The notes beneath the pieces are model-generated. The model saw only the letters and a list, made by a program, of their open reading frames with translations, did no database searches and was not told where the DNA came from. Positions 50,652 to 61,720 of a stretch of DNA of 64,000 nucleotides are shown here, in pieces. Made by a program: the position numbers and the translations under genes. Source of the DNA: Druceiella hillmani (lineage: Eukaryota > Arthropoda > Insecta > Lepidoptera > Hepialidae); NCBI GenBank assembly GCA_039881145.1, contig JAYKKI010000077.1, forward strand, positions 1,304,501-1,368,500, read 5' to 3'. Each line of letters begins with the position of its first letter. Within the stretch, counting starts at the first letter, position 1.

Positions 50652-53350
50652 TATGTGTTCGAATCGCGAAAGTTTAAAAAAAATTTTAATCTTGTTTATT
50701 ACTTTTACGACTAAAGCTGTTTAACTATTAATAGAATTTAAAAAAGCGAATGGTGTATAAATTATAATTGTATGTAAATTAATTTTAATTATAACCCATC
50801 CAATGCTGTGTATATTCTATGCAAACGTGTTCTTAAGTCACGTGGCCGTATTTGAATGTAAATTTGAATTAAACATTTTATGTGGAATATTCGTTATCTA
50901 CTTTTTTAAAAAAAAAAATAAATGTTCAATAAATTAATAATTTAAAACAAGATAACGTCCGCGTCTTTATTAAATTCCACAATATTTATATATAAAAGCA
51001 ATTTTGAAAAAAAATCTGCTATCAGGGAAAATTAAAAGCAAGTTGAAAAGTTTTCCTTCTTATTTTAATATTTTTCAGAAAATTTTTAAGACTTAAATAT
51101 CTTTTTGATATGTCACAAATTCCGTATAAGCAATATTTTTTCAATAATTTTTGTCTCTTGAAGTTGGCTTAATATATATAAATAGGAAATAGGTAAAGAC
51201 CTAATTACTTATTGATTTTGTATTATTGACAGCAAGTAGAGGTAATTTTAACGGTTTACATTGATGAGATGACTAGGCTCAAATCTATTTGATCGACTTT
51301 TAGCTTTGCGCTTAGTACAAGCGATGGTAAATACATTAATCAAAACAATGATCTTGTTGGAAAGGATTAGACTTAGATTCTTATATTCACTATGCCGTTA
51401 TGCTCACGGTACGAGATTAAGAACGGTATTACTTCTTTTTTTGTGTGTCAATATGATACGAGGCCTTAGCCGAAGTTGTACCGCCAACGATAAATAATAT
51501 GTTTTGGCTTATAAACTTTAATTTTTTGACATCGTCTTATTACCACGGCCGGGGGTTCCCTTAGATTTCTGGGATGAGCACGAGTTTTGGTGTGAGACAC
51601 GTTACGTTTTAACCTTGACTCCGAGCGACGATGATAATTAAAGTACGTGTTTTAAAAACCGTTATTATAATCTCTATTACAAATAGTTCACAGTTATATC
51701 AAAGCCCAAAGCCGAAAACTCTAGGCGAGTTTCATTCACTACAACTATTGACTCTATAGTTGTTCGCCTTTAGACCCTTTCTGTTTACACATTAAATAAA
51801 GATTTACGTTTACATTACCAACTTGTTATGCAACAATAAACATTTTAGGTTTACGCCAGTGTTAAAGTATATTATCGATAATTTTGTCGGTGAAATTAAT
51901 TAGGCTTAGTATTATTAAATGAAATTTTATATAGACAGAAATTTAGACATTTTGAAATTTAGACTTAATTCTATCATTTGTGTCCGTGCGTCTCCCTATC
52001 GTTTAATCGAGTAAAGTAAAAAGCTCTTTTAAAATTGTATCGTACAATGGATAAGGAGGGTAAATATATTTCTCGGTGGAAGGTAAAACGAATAGAATAG
52101 TATCTTTATGAATTTTAAACCAGCTTCAACTTTCATTTAATCGTAGAGTTACAATTAAATGAAGGTGAAAAATAAGAAGTAGAAATATAAAAAGTAGAAA
52201 AATTAAAAAGTGATATTTTATATGCAAATATATTTGCACGAATAGATCGTATGAATTATATTATTTATAGACTACGTTCAAATATTTGTGTATTTTTTTA
52301 GAATTGCTATTTCTACCATTTAGTTCATAGAAAGTAGAGACTGTTAGTGGCCTTTGGATATAGTCTATAAATATTTTACACTTGTTATATTTATTAAACC
52401 CAGCTAAATCTAAGTATCTCATGGAATATATGACAAAGGAGCCACATTAAAATTTTAAATTGCTAAACTGTTTTTATATTTGATCGACTTTGTCCAAAAC
52501 TACTCATTTATTTATTACTTGCAAAGGTATTTTAAATGCAAAGTTTATCCCTTCTTCTTCCTCTTTCTGATGTTGCATGAGTTTTTATCGTCAAGGACAT
52601 TTTGCAAACGCACGATTCCATAAATTTGCTTATGTTTATACGTGAATAGCTCAAGAGCTGCCGTTAAATGTCAATAAATATAAGTCGAGTAGACGGATAA
52701 GAACAAATATTAATCTGCAACCCTTCGGTGGCTGGCAATAAATATACAACCTTTTGCGTTCAGTCAACCGCTCCCTCGAGGCTGCCCGTTTATACGCAAA
52801 CGAAATTGCAGAGCGTAAAAATTGGACGTAAATCATAAAAGCTCGCTTCTATACAGAATGAGAATTGTTGACAAATCAACTAAATGACACCCAATCAAGA
52901 AAAAGGTCAGTATATTTTGTCATTCATGTCAGATTCTGCACTAAATATTGCCTCTTATTTCTAATTGTTCGGTACAATGAATTTACCTATCAGTACTGTT
53001 TATTTATTCATGGCGACAAAATGAATTAGAAGTTGTAATCATATTGAAAATGAAAGAATATCCACGAAAATATTAATAAATCAGTAATTGCTTGCCTAAT
53101 TGAAAACTACCTTTCCTTTTATTGATTAGTCTCATTGCTGAGTTGGGGTTCGGTTCATTTCACTTCACGCGTTCATATCCTGTATATATATTGTATTTAA
53201 AGAGTGATTATATAATGGCGTCTAATAATATATATACTAGTCTATATATATTAGTCATTTAAAAAGATAAAATGTTTTGTTGATAGTTTGTAATCAATTT
53301 TAACTCTGCTATCAGTTCTCAGTGTAGGAAGAAATATCAGCAAAATTTAA
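50652..53350. other. Intergenic DNA, no gene seen
   Basis: A less AT-rich region at about 51290-51800 and another at 52600-52840 may be parts of old mobile elements. Their open frames are short and unassignable. Confidence 0.45.
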
Positions 53351-53904
53351 AACAAGGCTAAACAGTTATATAATTTGATTGTTGTTTGGACATTTGTAGT
53401 TATTCGAGCAATAACATTTCGTCCTAATTATTCACTTCACATCTTTCAGATAGTTTTCAAGATATGTAATGGCTTATATGCAATAACACAATTTCTCATC
53501 GTTGCGTTAAGAGAAGAAAATATATTCCGCGAAATTCTAGATTGCATTGATGTGACAGACTAATTATTTGAATCGATTCATCAACCCGATTTGGTCAAAA
53601 GGGACAAAATACGTCACGATTCAATACATTGTATTGTTATCTTTATAAAGCTTCTTCATTTAGAATATTATTTTATTTTATTCATAAATTTCTTTTTTCA
53701 CTAAATATTTTGATACCTTCCGTATCTGGTATGATCTGTGGAATTATCTACGACATGGAAATAGTTATGTTTTATTTTATACTAAATTTTATTCATATTC
53801 GTTTTCAATTTGTTAATTCTTTTCTTGAAAAATATAATAGAAAACCCATTGCAGGTGATGTTTTTTATATTGAGTGTCTGCATAAATTTCGGTTAACTGC
53901 TTGA
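53351..53904 (+). pseudogene. Gr-C: gustatory receptor fragment (TM1-TM4 region)
   Basis: The frame to 53563 reads Gr-like N-terminal sequence with IFREILDCIDVTD, the counterpart of FIKLRRIDE in Gr-B, then TAA (53561-53563). The same frame goes on LFESIHQPDLVKRDKIRHDS to about 53636, where a frameshift leads into YLYKASSFRILFYFIHKFLF, SLNILIPSVSGMICGIIYDM and EIVMFYFILNFIHIRFQFVN with SFLEKY. The last part matches the TM4 pattern 'D.E...F...L..I..RF..+N..L' shared with Gr-B (DFECVYFAGLILYINKRLQK, INEHL). The frame ends at 53904. No FGVQ-type end, no later exons. At least one stop and one frameshift: a pseudogene remnant. Confidence 0.6.
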
Positions 53905-53986
53905 TATGAAATTTAACAGTATTTCGTATTAATCTATATATATTTCATCACTCAAGCAGATTCAGATTAATAAAGTAACAAATAAG

Positions 53987-53989
<3 letters not shown>

Positions 53990-54062
<73 letters not shown>

Positions 54063-54066
54063 TATA
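53990..54066. repeat. (TA)n microsatellite
   Basis: TA run with a TATGTATTTA interruption at 54023-54032, just after Gr-C. Confidence 0.95.
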
Positions 54067-54178
54067 TTTGATTTGCCATTTCATTTTGCTATAAAAAAAT
54101 AGATTATATATCTTAATAAAGCACTTTTTGTTATTTTTTTATTGCGATTCAGGTGCCTTATGTTTTGAATAATGCAAG

Positions 54179-54224
54179 TGAAAACAGAAAACATAGAAAA
54201 CCATTTCTATGTTTTCTGTTTTCA
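54179..54224. repeat. Perfect 21-bp-stem hairpin
   Basis: 54179-54199 (TGAAAACAGAAAACATAGAA and one more A) is the exact complement of 54204-54224; loop ACCA. Confidence 0.9.
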
Positions 54225-55419
54225 TTTGATTAATTAATCATTTTTGCTTGGGTTATTTTAACGATCGGCCCGTTACGTCATATCTATAGTAGCAATATGC
54301 TTACTATGTGAGAAAATATATTCAGAAGTGGAGAAAACGAAAATCTACTTGACTCAAATAAAATTGGATCATCGAATTAGTTAGTACATTTTTTTTAATA
54401 TATTGATTTTCAGTATTTTTACCGTAATCAAACCAAGAAAAGCTGACTGTGATATTGTTTTACATTTAAAATAATCGCTATTAAGGATAGTCCCGCATTC
54501 AATGAAGACTTTGAAGCGAGTGCCATTCTGTATCATTTTTGAATTATTATTTATGTACATAAATTAAATATAAGAAGATACATAAATTAAATATAATACA
54601 AGAATTAAATATAATGTTTGACACTATTTATAAACATTAAGATTGGTTTCACCAGTCTGTTTCCGTCTTTAAATTTGCTGTTTCCACTAACTTCTTAATT
54701 ATTATTAAAATGTTTGCAAAGTATGAGTAGTAATTATTGTTTAAACGAGAGTTATTCAAGTTTTCAAGTTACAACAATCTTGCTTTTTAAACCTTAATCA
54801 TTCACTGGAAAAATTTATACTCCATATTGATGAGAAAAAATTAATTAAAAGGAAACATTTCACTCCGAGGCCTTTGTCAAAGAATAAGTTAATTTTAGTG
54901 CTTTAAGTAAATTCTTCCGTTGGAGAACATTGTCCTTGTTCGGGCACGGCGGGCTCACATGGGTTAAACGGGTTTTTACCCAACTTTAAGTATTATAGAG
55001 GATATTAAATAAAACAATTAAAATTAAAGCACAGAAATGAATTTTAATTAAAAAAGCCATGTTTTAAGAAAAAATATTCCATTCGCCTGTATATGATAAA
55101 AGTGTCAATATTAATAAGGACCATTATCAGAAAAAACCTTACTTTTTTTAAACAAATTTAAATAATTTAGAATACATTGTTTCATTTTAATTTACTTGTT
55201 AACAGTCAACTTGGAAGGATTATTTGTGGGGTAGGTACCATGTTGTTAATTAAGGGTAGATTAAATTGGCTTAATTAATTGATAGACCAAATCTATAACG
55301 CAAGAAATATTTATTTCGACCAGTTCAAATAGACGTTTCTCACATATATTTGAATATAAAGCGATTGTTTTACATATTTCTTCATCGCGTGTTAAAATCT
55401 GACTTCAGTTTTAAAGTAA
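54225..55419. other. Intergenic DNA, no gene seen
   Basis: No coding similarity recognised between the hairpin and the Gr-D exon. Confidence 0.45.
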
Positions 55420-55592
55420 TCAATTAAAAATAATAAATTGTATAATCACAATAATGTATGTAACGATACAACTCAGTATGTTGAACAACAGTGATTTTCG
55501 TAAATCTATTAATTGAAATACGCTGAAGTGGCCCATTTCACTTGTTGCTATTGCTTTCACCAATACCGCCAGCAGCTTGTGGGTTCTCTCAG
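55420..55592 (-). CDS. Gr-D: gustatory receptor, last exon, intact
   Basis: On the minus strand, after acceptor GTTTATTCCAG (ending at 55593), phase 1: AERTHKLLAVLVKAIATSEM, GHFSVFQLIDLRKSLLFNIL, SCIVTYIIVIIQFIIFN and a TGA stop. It contains the full Gr signature TYIIVIIQF in TM7 and the preceding F..F.L.+SLL pattern. Length of 173 nt and phase equal those of Gr-B exon 4 and Gr-A. There is no stop or frameshift. The upstream exons should lie at higher coordinates; I could not identify exons 2-3, and only a doubtful N-terminal piece is seen at 59.7-59.9 kb. It may be an orphan exon or part of a gene whose other exons are too diverged to see by eye. Confidence 0.75.
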
Positions 55593-55605
55593 CTGGAATA
55601 AACAT

Positions 55606-57665
55606 AAAGTGCGTTTATTGTAAATTTACCAATTTTCTTTCCTTTTGGTAGACAACATGTACGGTCTGTATATTTTTCTGACGATATTATTAGACAGAAT
55701 TAATTCCCCTTATTACGTATTGTTTTTGGTAAGTGTGAAGAAAAACCAAATCGTTTACGAGGTGACCGCCAACTACAAATCTACGAATTGTTTACTTTAA
55801 AATCAATTTAATAATTTACTTTTTAAAATTCCGCTACTTCCGGAGAAATTAAATGTTACAAATTTTCTTTTTCAGATTTAAATATATCTAACAAAATCAT
55901 ATGACGACCATAAAATGTTGACATGAAAATGCATTTGTATTTATTTCGGGAAACGGGACCTAAATAGAGGCATTAAAAAAGTTATATTTTTATCAAAGTA
56001 GCATATTATCGAAATGTAATTGAATTCTTGAAATATAGAAATACATTAATTTTTAACGATAAACCACCCTTCAAAAAAATATCGTCAAGGGATAACTTCT
56101 GTTATAATATATAAGGGATTATGTATTATAGACGCACAAAAGTTGTTCGATACCATAAAAAATGTTAACTTTTCATCATCCTTCTCTATTTCCTTAAACG
56201 CGGTTAGAAAAGCTATATCTTATTAATTTTTAATGCTATTAAAATAATTTTACGTAAAATTTTGACAATTATTTGTTTTTATAATAATAATTGAGTTATG
56301 AAACTTTAAACATACAATAAACCTTTATGCGTTCATATTTAACCCAGAACTAATGAGCGAATAATTTAGTTTTAAAAACTCACTAACTAATTCAAATATC
56401 CGCACATTCTCTAGGTTACATAAAATAATTTTTGGGCACCAAAATAATCGTGAGAACTACAAACTGGAAATTCCGTTTATAACACTTTTGTGTACAAAGT
56501 AATAAGCAATTAAGTGAAAATATTTACTTAAACAAAAAAGTTCCAAAACTTTCAAGCAGGTTTAGGTAAAAAATTTTAAATCCATTTCTTTAGAACGTTC
56601 GATCTAAGCATCTTAGACTACGAACGATGAGAAAAACGTTACGTACTTGAATAAAATTAATATTTGTTAATAGTAGGACATTTGAAGACATTATAAAGAT
56701 ATTCAAAATTTATTCAGTATTGCAGGAAAAAGCGCACAGCTTTCTAAACTTGTCACCAAACGTGCGTGAAGTCAATCTAATTAAACCGGTATGGACCAAT
56801 ATCGAAAGTGTTGTACGTGAGTGTAAAATTCCCGTATATAGCTAAAATAATTTATTAACATTTCATCAAGGCGCAACTTACAGCCAACGATAAAATATGT
56901 CATGCGGGAAAATGGAAAGTACAAGCAATGAATGTAAGAAAAGTGGAATGCATTTTAGAATATGACTTTAGTCGTAGTAGTGAAGTTAAAAAAAAATTCG
57001 GAGAAAACTAATTCGCCCTAATCTTTACAGTGAACTGCGTTTTGTATGTAAAAATGTAGCATATACAATGCAACATACAGCTGTTATTAAATCGGAATAG
57101 TTTGATTTCCTAATCGTTTACTTAATTGGTCATAATGCAACTATGAACCATCGAACTAAGAATTTTTAATGAAATAAGAGAAGAATAAAAAAAAAATTAT
57201 ATAAATAATGTAACTATAGTCTAGAGTTTTATTAATGTATATACCAAATTTAATTAAAAATATTTTCATTTTACCTGAGGTATGTCTACATTTTAAAATA
57301 GTCCTCAAAACAGCTTCAAATACCGATTACACATGACCTACTCCCACTCTTCTCCGCCATTTATGAAACTGCTAATATATCAAAATTATAAAGTATTAAA
57401 ACTTATAAACATTTAATAAATATTACCGTTATTAAAACTTACAAAAATTTATCAGAAAATATTCGAAATCATTCCAAAATCTCATAGTTGACTATTTCCA
57501 TTTTAGGCTACAAGTTATAAATAAATTGTAGTTTCTTAAGGAATGTATTTTTGATGGATACATTTTTATTAAAATATTAGACTGTGGTAATGTCGCCTCT
57601 AACTAAATAATCGTAATAGTCTATGCTGGAGGATATAAAAACTGTTACTTGGCATTGGTATTGTA
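55606..57665 (-). repeat. Long inverted duplication, right arm
   Basis: Reverse-complement partner of 32227-34850, collinear over its whole length. Its inner edge (about 55606) lies 13 bp from the Gr-D last exon, so the duplicated unit probably corresponds to the intron and flank of a Gr gene. No Gr exon is recognisable beyond the matching edge of the left arm (about 34850). Confidence 0.85.
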
Positions 57666-57674
57666 TTTTTTCAG

Positions 57675-57773
57675 TTCTGGGGCATAGAGAGTTACGGTGG
57701 CTGTTTATCCGGAACCTTCGTCAAAGATTTCAAGGAGATGATCCTTCACGTGTTTCTACCAATTCGATATTAA
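57675..57773 (+). other. Possible short terminal exon, unassigned
   Basis: After TATTTTTTCAG (ending 57674) an open frame of 32 codons, FWGIESYGGCLSGTFVKDFK and EMILHVFLPIRY, ends with TAA. It is less AT-rich than its surroundings and starts right at the edge of the inverted duplication. No family recognised; could be chance. Confidence 0.2.
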
Positions 57774-59679
57774 TTGAAATATCGTGGCCTCAGTAGCACC
57801 AGTTCGAAAATATTTCAACGATTAAAACTACGACACTAACAAAAGATAATATTATCGTCAGCGTGTACTGAGACAAGTGTACATTGAAAGGAAATGAAAA
57901 TAGTAGAAAATAAAAATTATTTATTTTAATTTGTTTGATTAGATTAAATTGATGGAGTTTAGCTTGTATATAATTAAATTATAGACATGTATTTAACGAA
58001 AAAATTGATCAAGTGTAAGCTATACAAGCACAGCTAGGGACCGGTGCTATCAACCCTTGCTTTCCCCACTTACGTTATTAATATTAACGCACTCCGACTA
58101 TACGGGAATACTGCTCTCAACTTGGGACGCTACTCACCGCCGACGATGCCAATGCCGTATTACATTACAAATGCGCGGGGTTGATTGAAGACCATTTCAA
58201 ATGGCCCAAATTATTATTTTTAAAAACATATAAAGACAAAAATTTTCCTTATCTGAGAATTTTTTAAAAATTTTGTCTCCAATACCAGGTTCAGCGGTTA
58301 AAAGGAGATGAATAATTAATTTCTTCTTTTCACTCCTAACAATTTTGATTTAATCTAAACCAAGTTCCCAATGTTCATGGATTTTTTAACAAATTTTTTG
58401 AACGACACTTCTAGTGATAAGGGAGGTTTTTAAGCGCTTTTCCGGAAACCGGTTTTAATAAATTCCTAAAAGAAATATAAAACTTATTATTGCATTGGCG
58501 TTTCAATGGCGGATCGTACGGGGTGTCAACCGATAAGTTCAAACTTATCGGTTGACACCCCGTACGATCCGCTTTATTTTTTGTTTATTATCCATTTTAA
58601 TCCCTAAAAAGAATTTCATTTTTTAAATTACAAATCTATAATAAGGCCGGCGACCCCTATGCTAAATTTTAAATTTTCGCGTCAAATTGTTTCCGAGAAA
58701 ATCGCTTGTGATATACGGACTAGCAGACGGACGGAAACTTTTCAAACTAACAATGAAATTATTGTAAAATAAAAGGTTACCACTCTTCAGTATAACTCTT
58801 CAGATAGTAAGGGACATCACACTTTTTTGGTGAAAATAAGCTTATTTTCAAATCAAAAGCTCTTGACTTTTAAAAGTTAAGTCACTCGATCATGAGTGTT
58901 CTCCTCATGCAGATACAAAAGAATATCTGCATTCTCTACAACAAATATATACTGTTTTTATATGTGAATGTATGGAATAATATGCATCCATAGTAATCGT
59001 ATGTCGAATTTACAGTAACAAAATTTCATTGGACCGTTGTAAAACACCCTAAATTTGTTTAAAATTATCGGGTAAATATTAATTTCATGTCAAATTAAAT
59101 TCATAATTTTTTGGATTTATTAACCTCAAGAAAATTAATTTCATTTTACTGTCTTTATCATCTTTAGTGAATGACGATGACAAAAACCAAAAAGACGATC
59201 GCACTTATGATTCTTCATAATTATTTCACAAAATTATTTAATACACTCCTTATTCATTTAAATATAAAATTTCAAATATGCGTATCTAATTGTCTAATGA
59301 TAAATTTTGAATTAATTTTTTAATATATTTTGCACATTACTTCAAGTCGCACTATGTTGTTTACATAGTAAATGATTTGTAACAGTTAACAAATGTTGTA
59401 GGTTTAAAGAAAATAGTGCATCTTCAAAACGTATAAATATGACCTGTAATTGAAAGAATACTTACATTATATTCATACGCATCAAGAAAATAATTTATGT
59501 CAACCAGTAAACCATAACACCCTAAAGAGAAATACAAAATCATCTTAAACATTTAATTCAAGACTGATAATTCCATACAGAAAAAAAAACAGTAAAAGCA
59601 TAAAACTTGACAATAAAAGCATAAAATTTACAGCCCCATTAAATTATTGTTACATACCTGAATTGGGAATACCACCTTC
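57774..59679. other. Intergenic DNA with a strong hairpin, no gene seen
   Basis: Besides the hairpin at 58509-58572, a less AT-rich patch at 58020-58190 stands out but codes for nothing I recognise. Confidence 0.45.
58509..58572. repeat. Perfect 31-bp-stem hairpin, GC-rich
   Basis: 58509-58539 (starting GCGGATCGTACGGGGTGTCA) is the exact reverse complement of 58542-58572; the loop is only CA. The stem is about half G+C in a region otherwise about 30 percent. Confidence 0.95.
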
Positions 59680-59960
59680 TTTAATTAACAGCAAATATCC
59701 ATTTAATTAACTTGAAATTTAAATAAAATACGCACAGATTTCCCGTTAAGAAACAAATTATATTTGAAGTTTGTAAAGGAATTAAAACGGATATGATGAC
59801 TTCCAAGTATGGAATCAATGCGCTCAATCTTACGTTCAATTTTAAGAAATAATTTAGAATTTCTAGACGTTTCCCAACACTGAGTACCATTGTATAGAAT
59901 AATAATATTTTTAGGCATAAATAAATGTAGCAACGATGTTGAATACAATAATAGTAATAC
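59680..59960 (-). pseudogene. Possible Gr N-terminal fragment
   Basis: Two overlapping minus-strand frames. One contains SKLFLKIERKIERIDSILGS, similar to the 'K+..KL..ID..L' block of Gr-B and Gr-A; the preceding stretch (IIIISITIIVFNIVATFIYA, in another frame) is hydrophobic. If real it would be a frameshifted N-terminal exon, perhaps upstream of the Gr-D last exon 4 kb away on the same strand. The evidence is one short motif. Confidence 0.3.
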
Positions 59961-60894
59961 TAATAATAATAATGCTTATTTTGAATAGAATATAATCCTT
60001 CTCGTAAAATCAATAACAAGGAGGGCATACTGAATATAAACATGTAGAAGAAGAGGAATGATTACGCAATTTCATTTCCTATCACGTCTCATAATTGTCT
60101 TCACGGAATACGAACAATAATATTAATTCGAAAAGGTAATTCAATTTCCAATTTTCAAAATGAATTCACCAAGTGCGTTCCTATCCCAAAATTATTATAT
60201 TAATATATACAAAGCGTCAAGCGTTTTGAACAAAATGGCCTAGTGTACAGTTTTCACTCTCAAATCCATTATTTCTACTCTCAGTGATGCGGACCATATT
60301 ATAAAGGTTTATAATAATAATGTCCGGCGTCATTATGTCAGCTTTGTGGAAAGTCGGTTATAAATTTGTCTTTGAAAACCGACTACAGATTGTTAGGCAA
60401 AAATTAGCCAAAGGATATTTTTCACTAATAGTTCGGGTATTTTTAAATCTGAAAACTATTCCTGTTTCTTTTAATTTTAATATGTTTATTGCTGAACTTT
60501 TACTAAAGAAAACACGACAGCAGTCACTTATTCGTCAAGATGCCTAACATTAATGATTATTATGCAAAATATGTTTTATCCTTTTAATAGACATGTTCAA
60601 TGAATTTTCCGACCATATATCAAATATTAATTGATTGGAGGAGATATTTATCAGTTCAGCGTTACCCCCTTTCACCTAAGTAATAGGTAACGCATAGCGT
60701 TATATTAATTTTTCTCTTATTTATTCATTATCACATTAAAGTCATTGACACTATGATTATAACGATGACAAACTAATATAATTTCTTTGATACAGAAAAC
60801 TTCATATAGAGAAAATAGCAAAATATGGAAATTTAATACATTTTTATAGCAAGAATACGGGTAATTTTAATCCTAATGGATATTAATATCAGGT
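59961..60894. other. Intergenic DNA, no gene seen
   Basis: A 75-codon + strand frame at 60320-60547 (MSGVIMSALWKVGYKFVFEN and on) matches no family I know. Nothing else. Confidence 0.4.
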
Positions 60895-61720
60895 GAATAT
60901 TAAATTGGTAATAATTTTTTGCAAGTTAAAATCAAAATCTTTGATATGCGTTATGCACACGACGATGGCTCTGTCTACGCTTTCATACAATGGTCTGAGT
61001 CGTGGTATTAACAATGCAGTTTTCATTTCAAACAGAGGAACAGTGTTATCAATCGTTTTCACAGAAAAACTTGTTTCGATGTACTTTTGTCGTGTTATGC
61101 AATTAAACTAACAGCCACTTCGGTCATCAATTTAACCTACTGCTATAAAAGTTACTGAACGGCATAGCATATTTTAAGAAACAAAATATATATAAAACTT
61201 ATTTTACTATTTATTAATTACATTATTTTCAGCTATTATTAAATTGGTAATAATTTTTTGCAAGTTAAAATCAAAACCAGCTGAATATTAAATTGGTAAT
61301 ATTTGTTTGCAAGTTAAAATAAAAATCTTTGATATGCGTTATGCACACGACGGTGGCCCTGTCTACACTTTCATACAACGGTCTGAGTCGTGGTATTAAC
61401 AATGTAGTTTTCATTTCGAACAGAGGAACTGTGTTATCAATTGCTTTCACAGAAAAACTAACAGCCACTTTGGTCATCAATTTAACCTACTGCTATAAAA
61501 GTTACTGAACGGCATAGTATATTTAAAGAAACAAAATATATATGAAACTTATTTTACTATTTGTAAATTACATTATTTTCAGCTATTTAGGTCGTTAATT
61601 TAACCTAATACAACAAAAGCTTCTGAACGGTATGGCATAGTTTACAAAACAAAATTAAAAAAATATATATCATTTATATATTATATTATTTTTTCATTCT
61701 CCGATAATTTTTGAATACCA
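60895..61720. repeat. Tandem duplication of a 388-bp unit, partly triplicated
   Basis: Unit 1 (60895-61230) and unit 2 (61283-61580) share GAATATTAAATTGGTAAT, GATATGCGTTATGCACACGA, GGTCTGAGTCGTGGTATTAA and ACAGCCACTT.GGTCATCAA. Unit 2 lacks about 35 bp after CAGAAAAACT. A short extra copy of the start lies at 61236-61276 and a worn third copy of the end at 61583-61720. The central 130 bp is open on both strands in both units. Confidence 0.85.
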
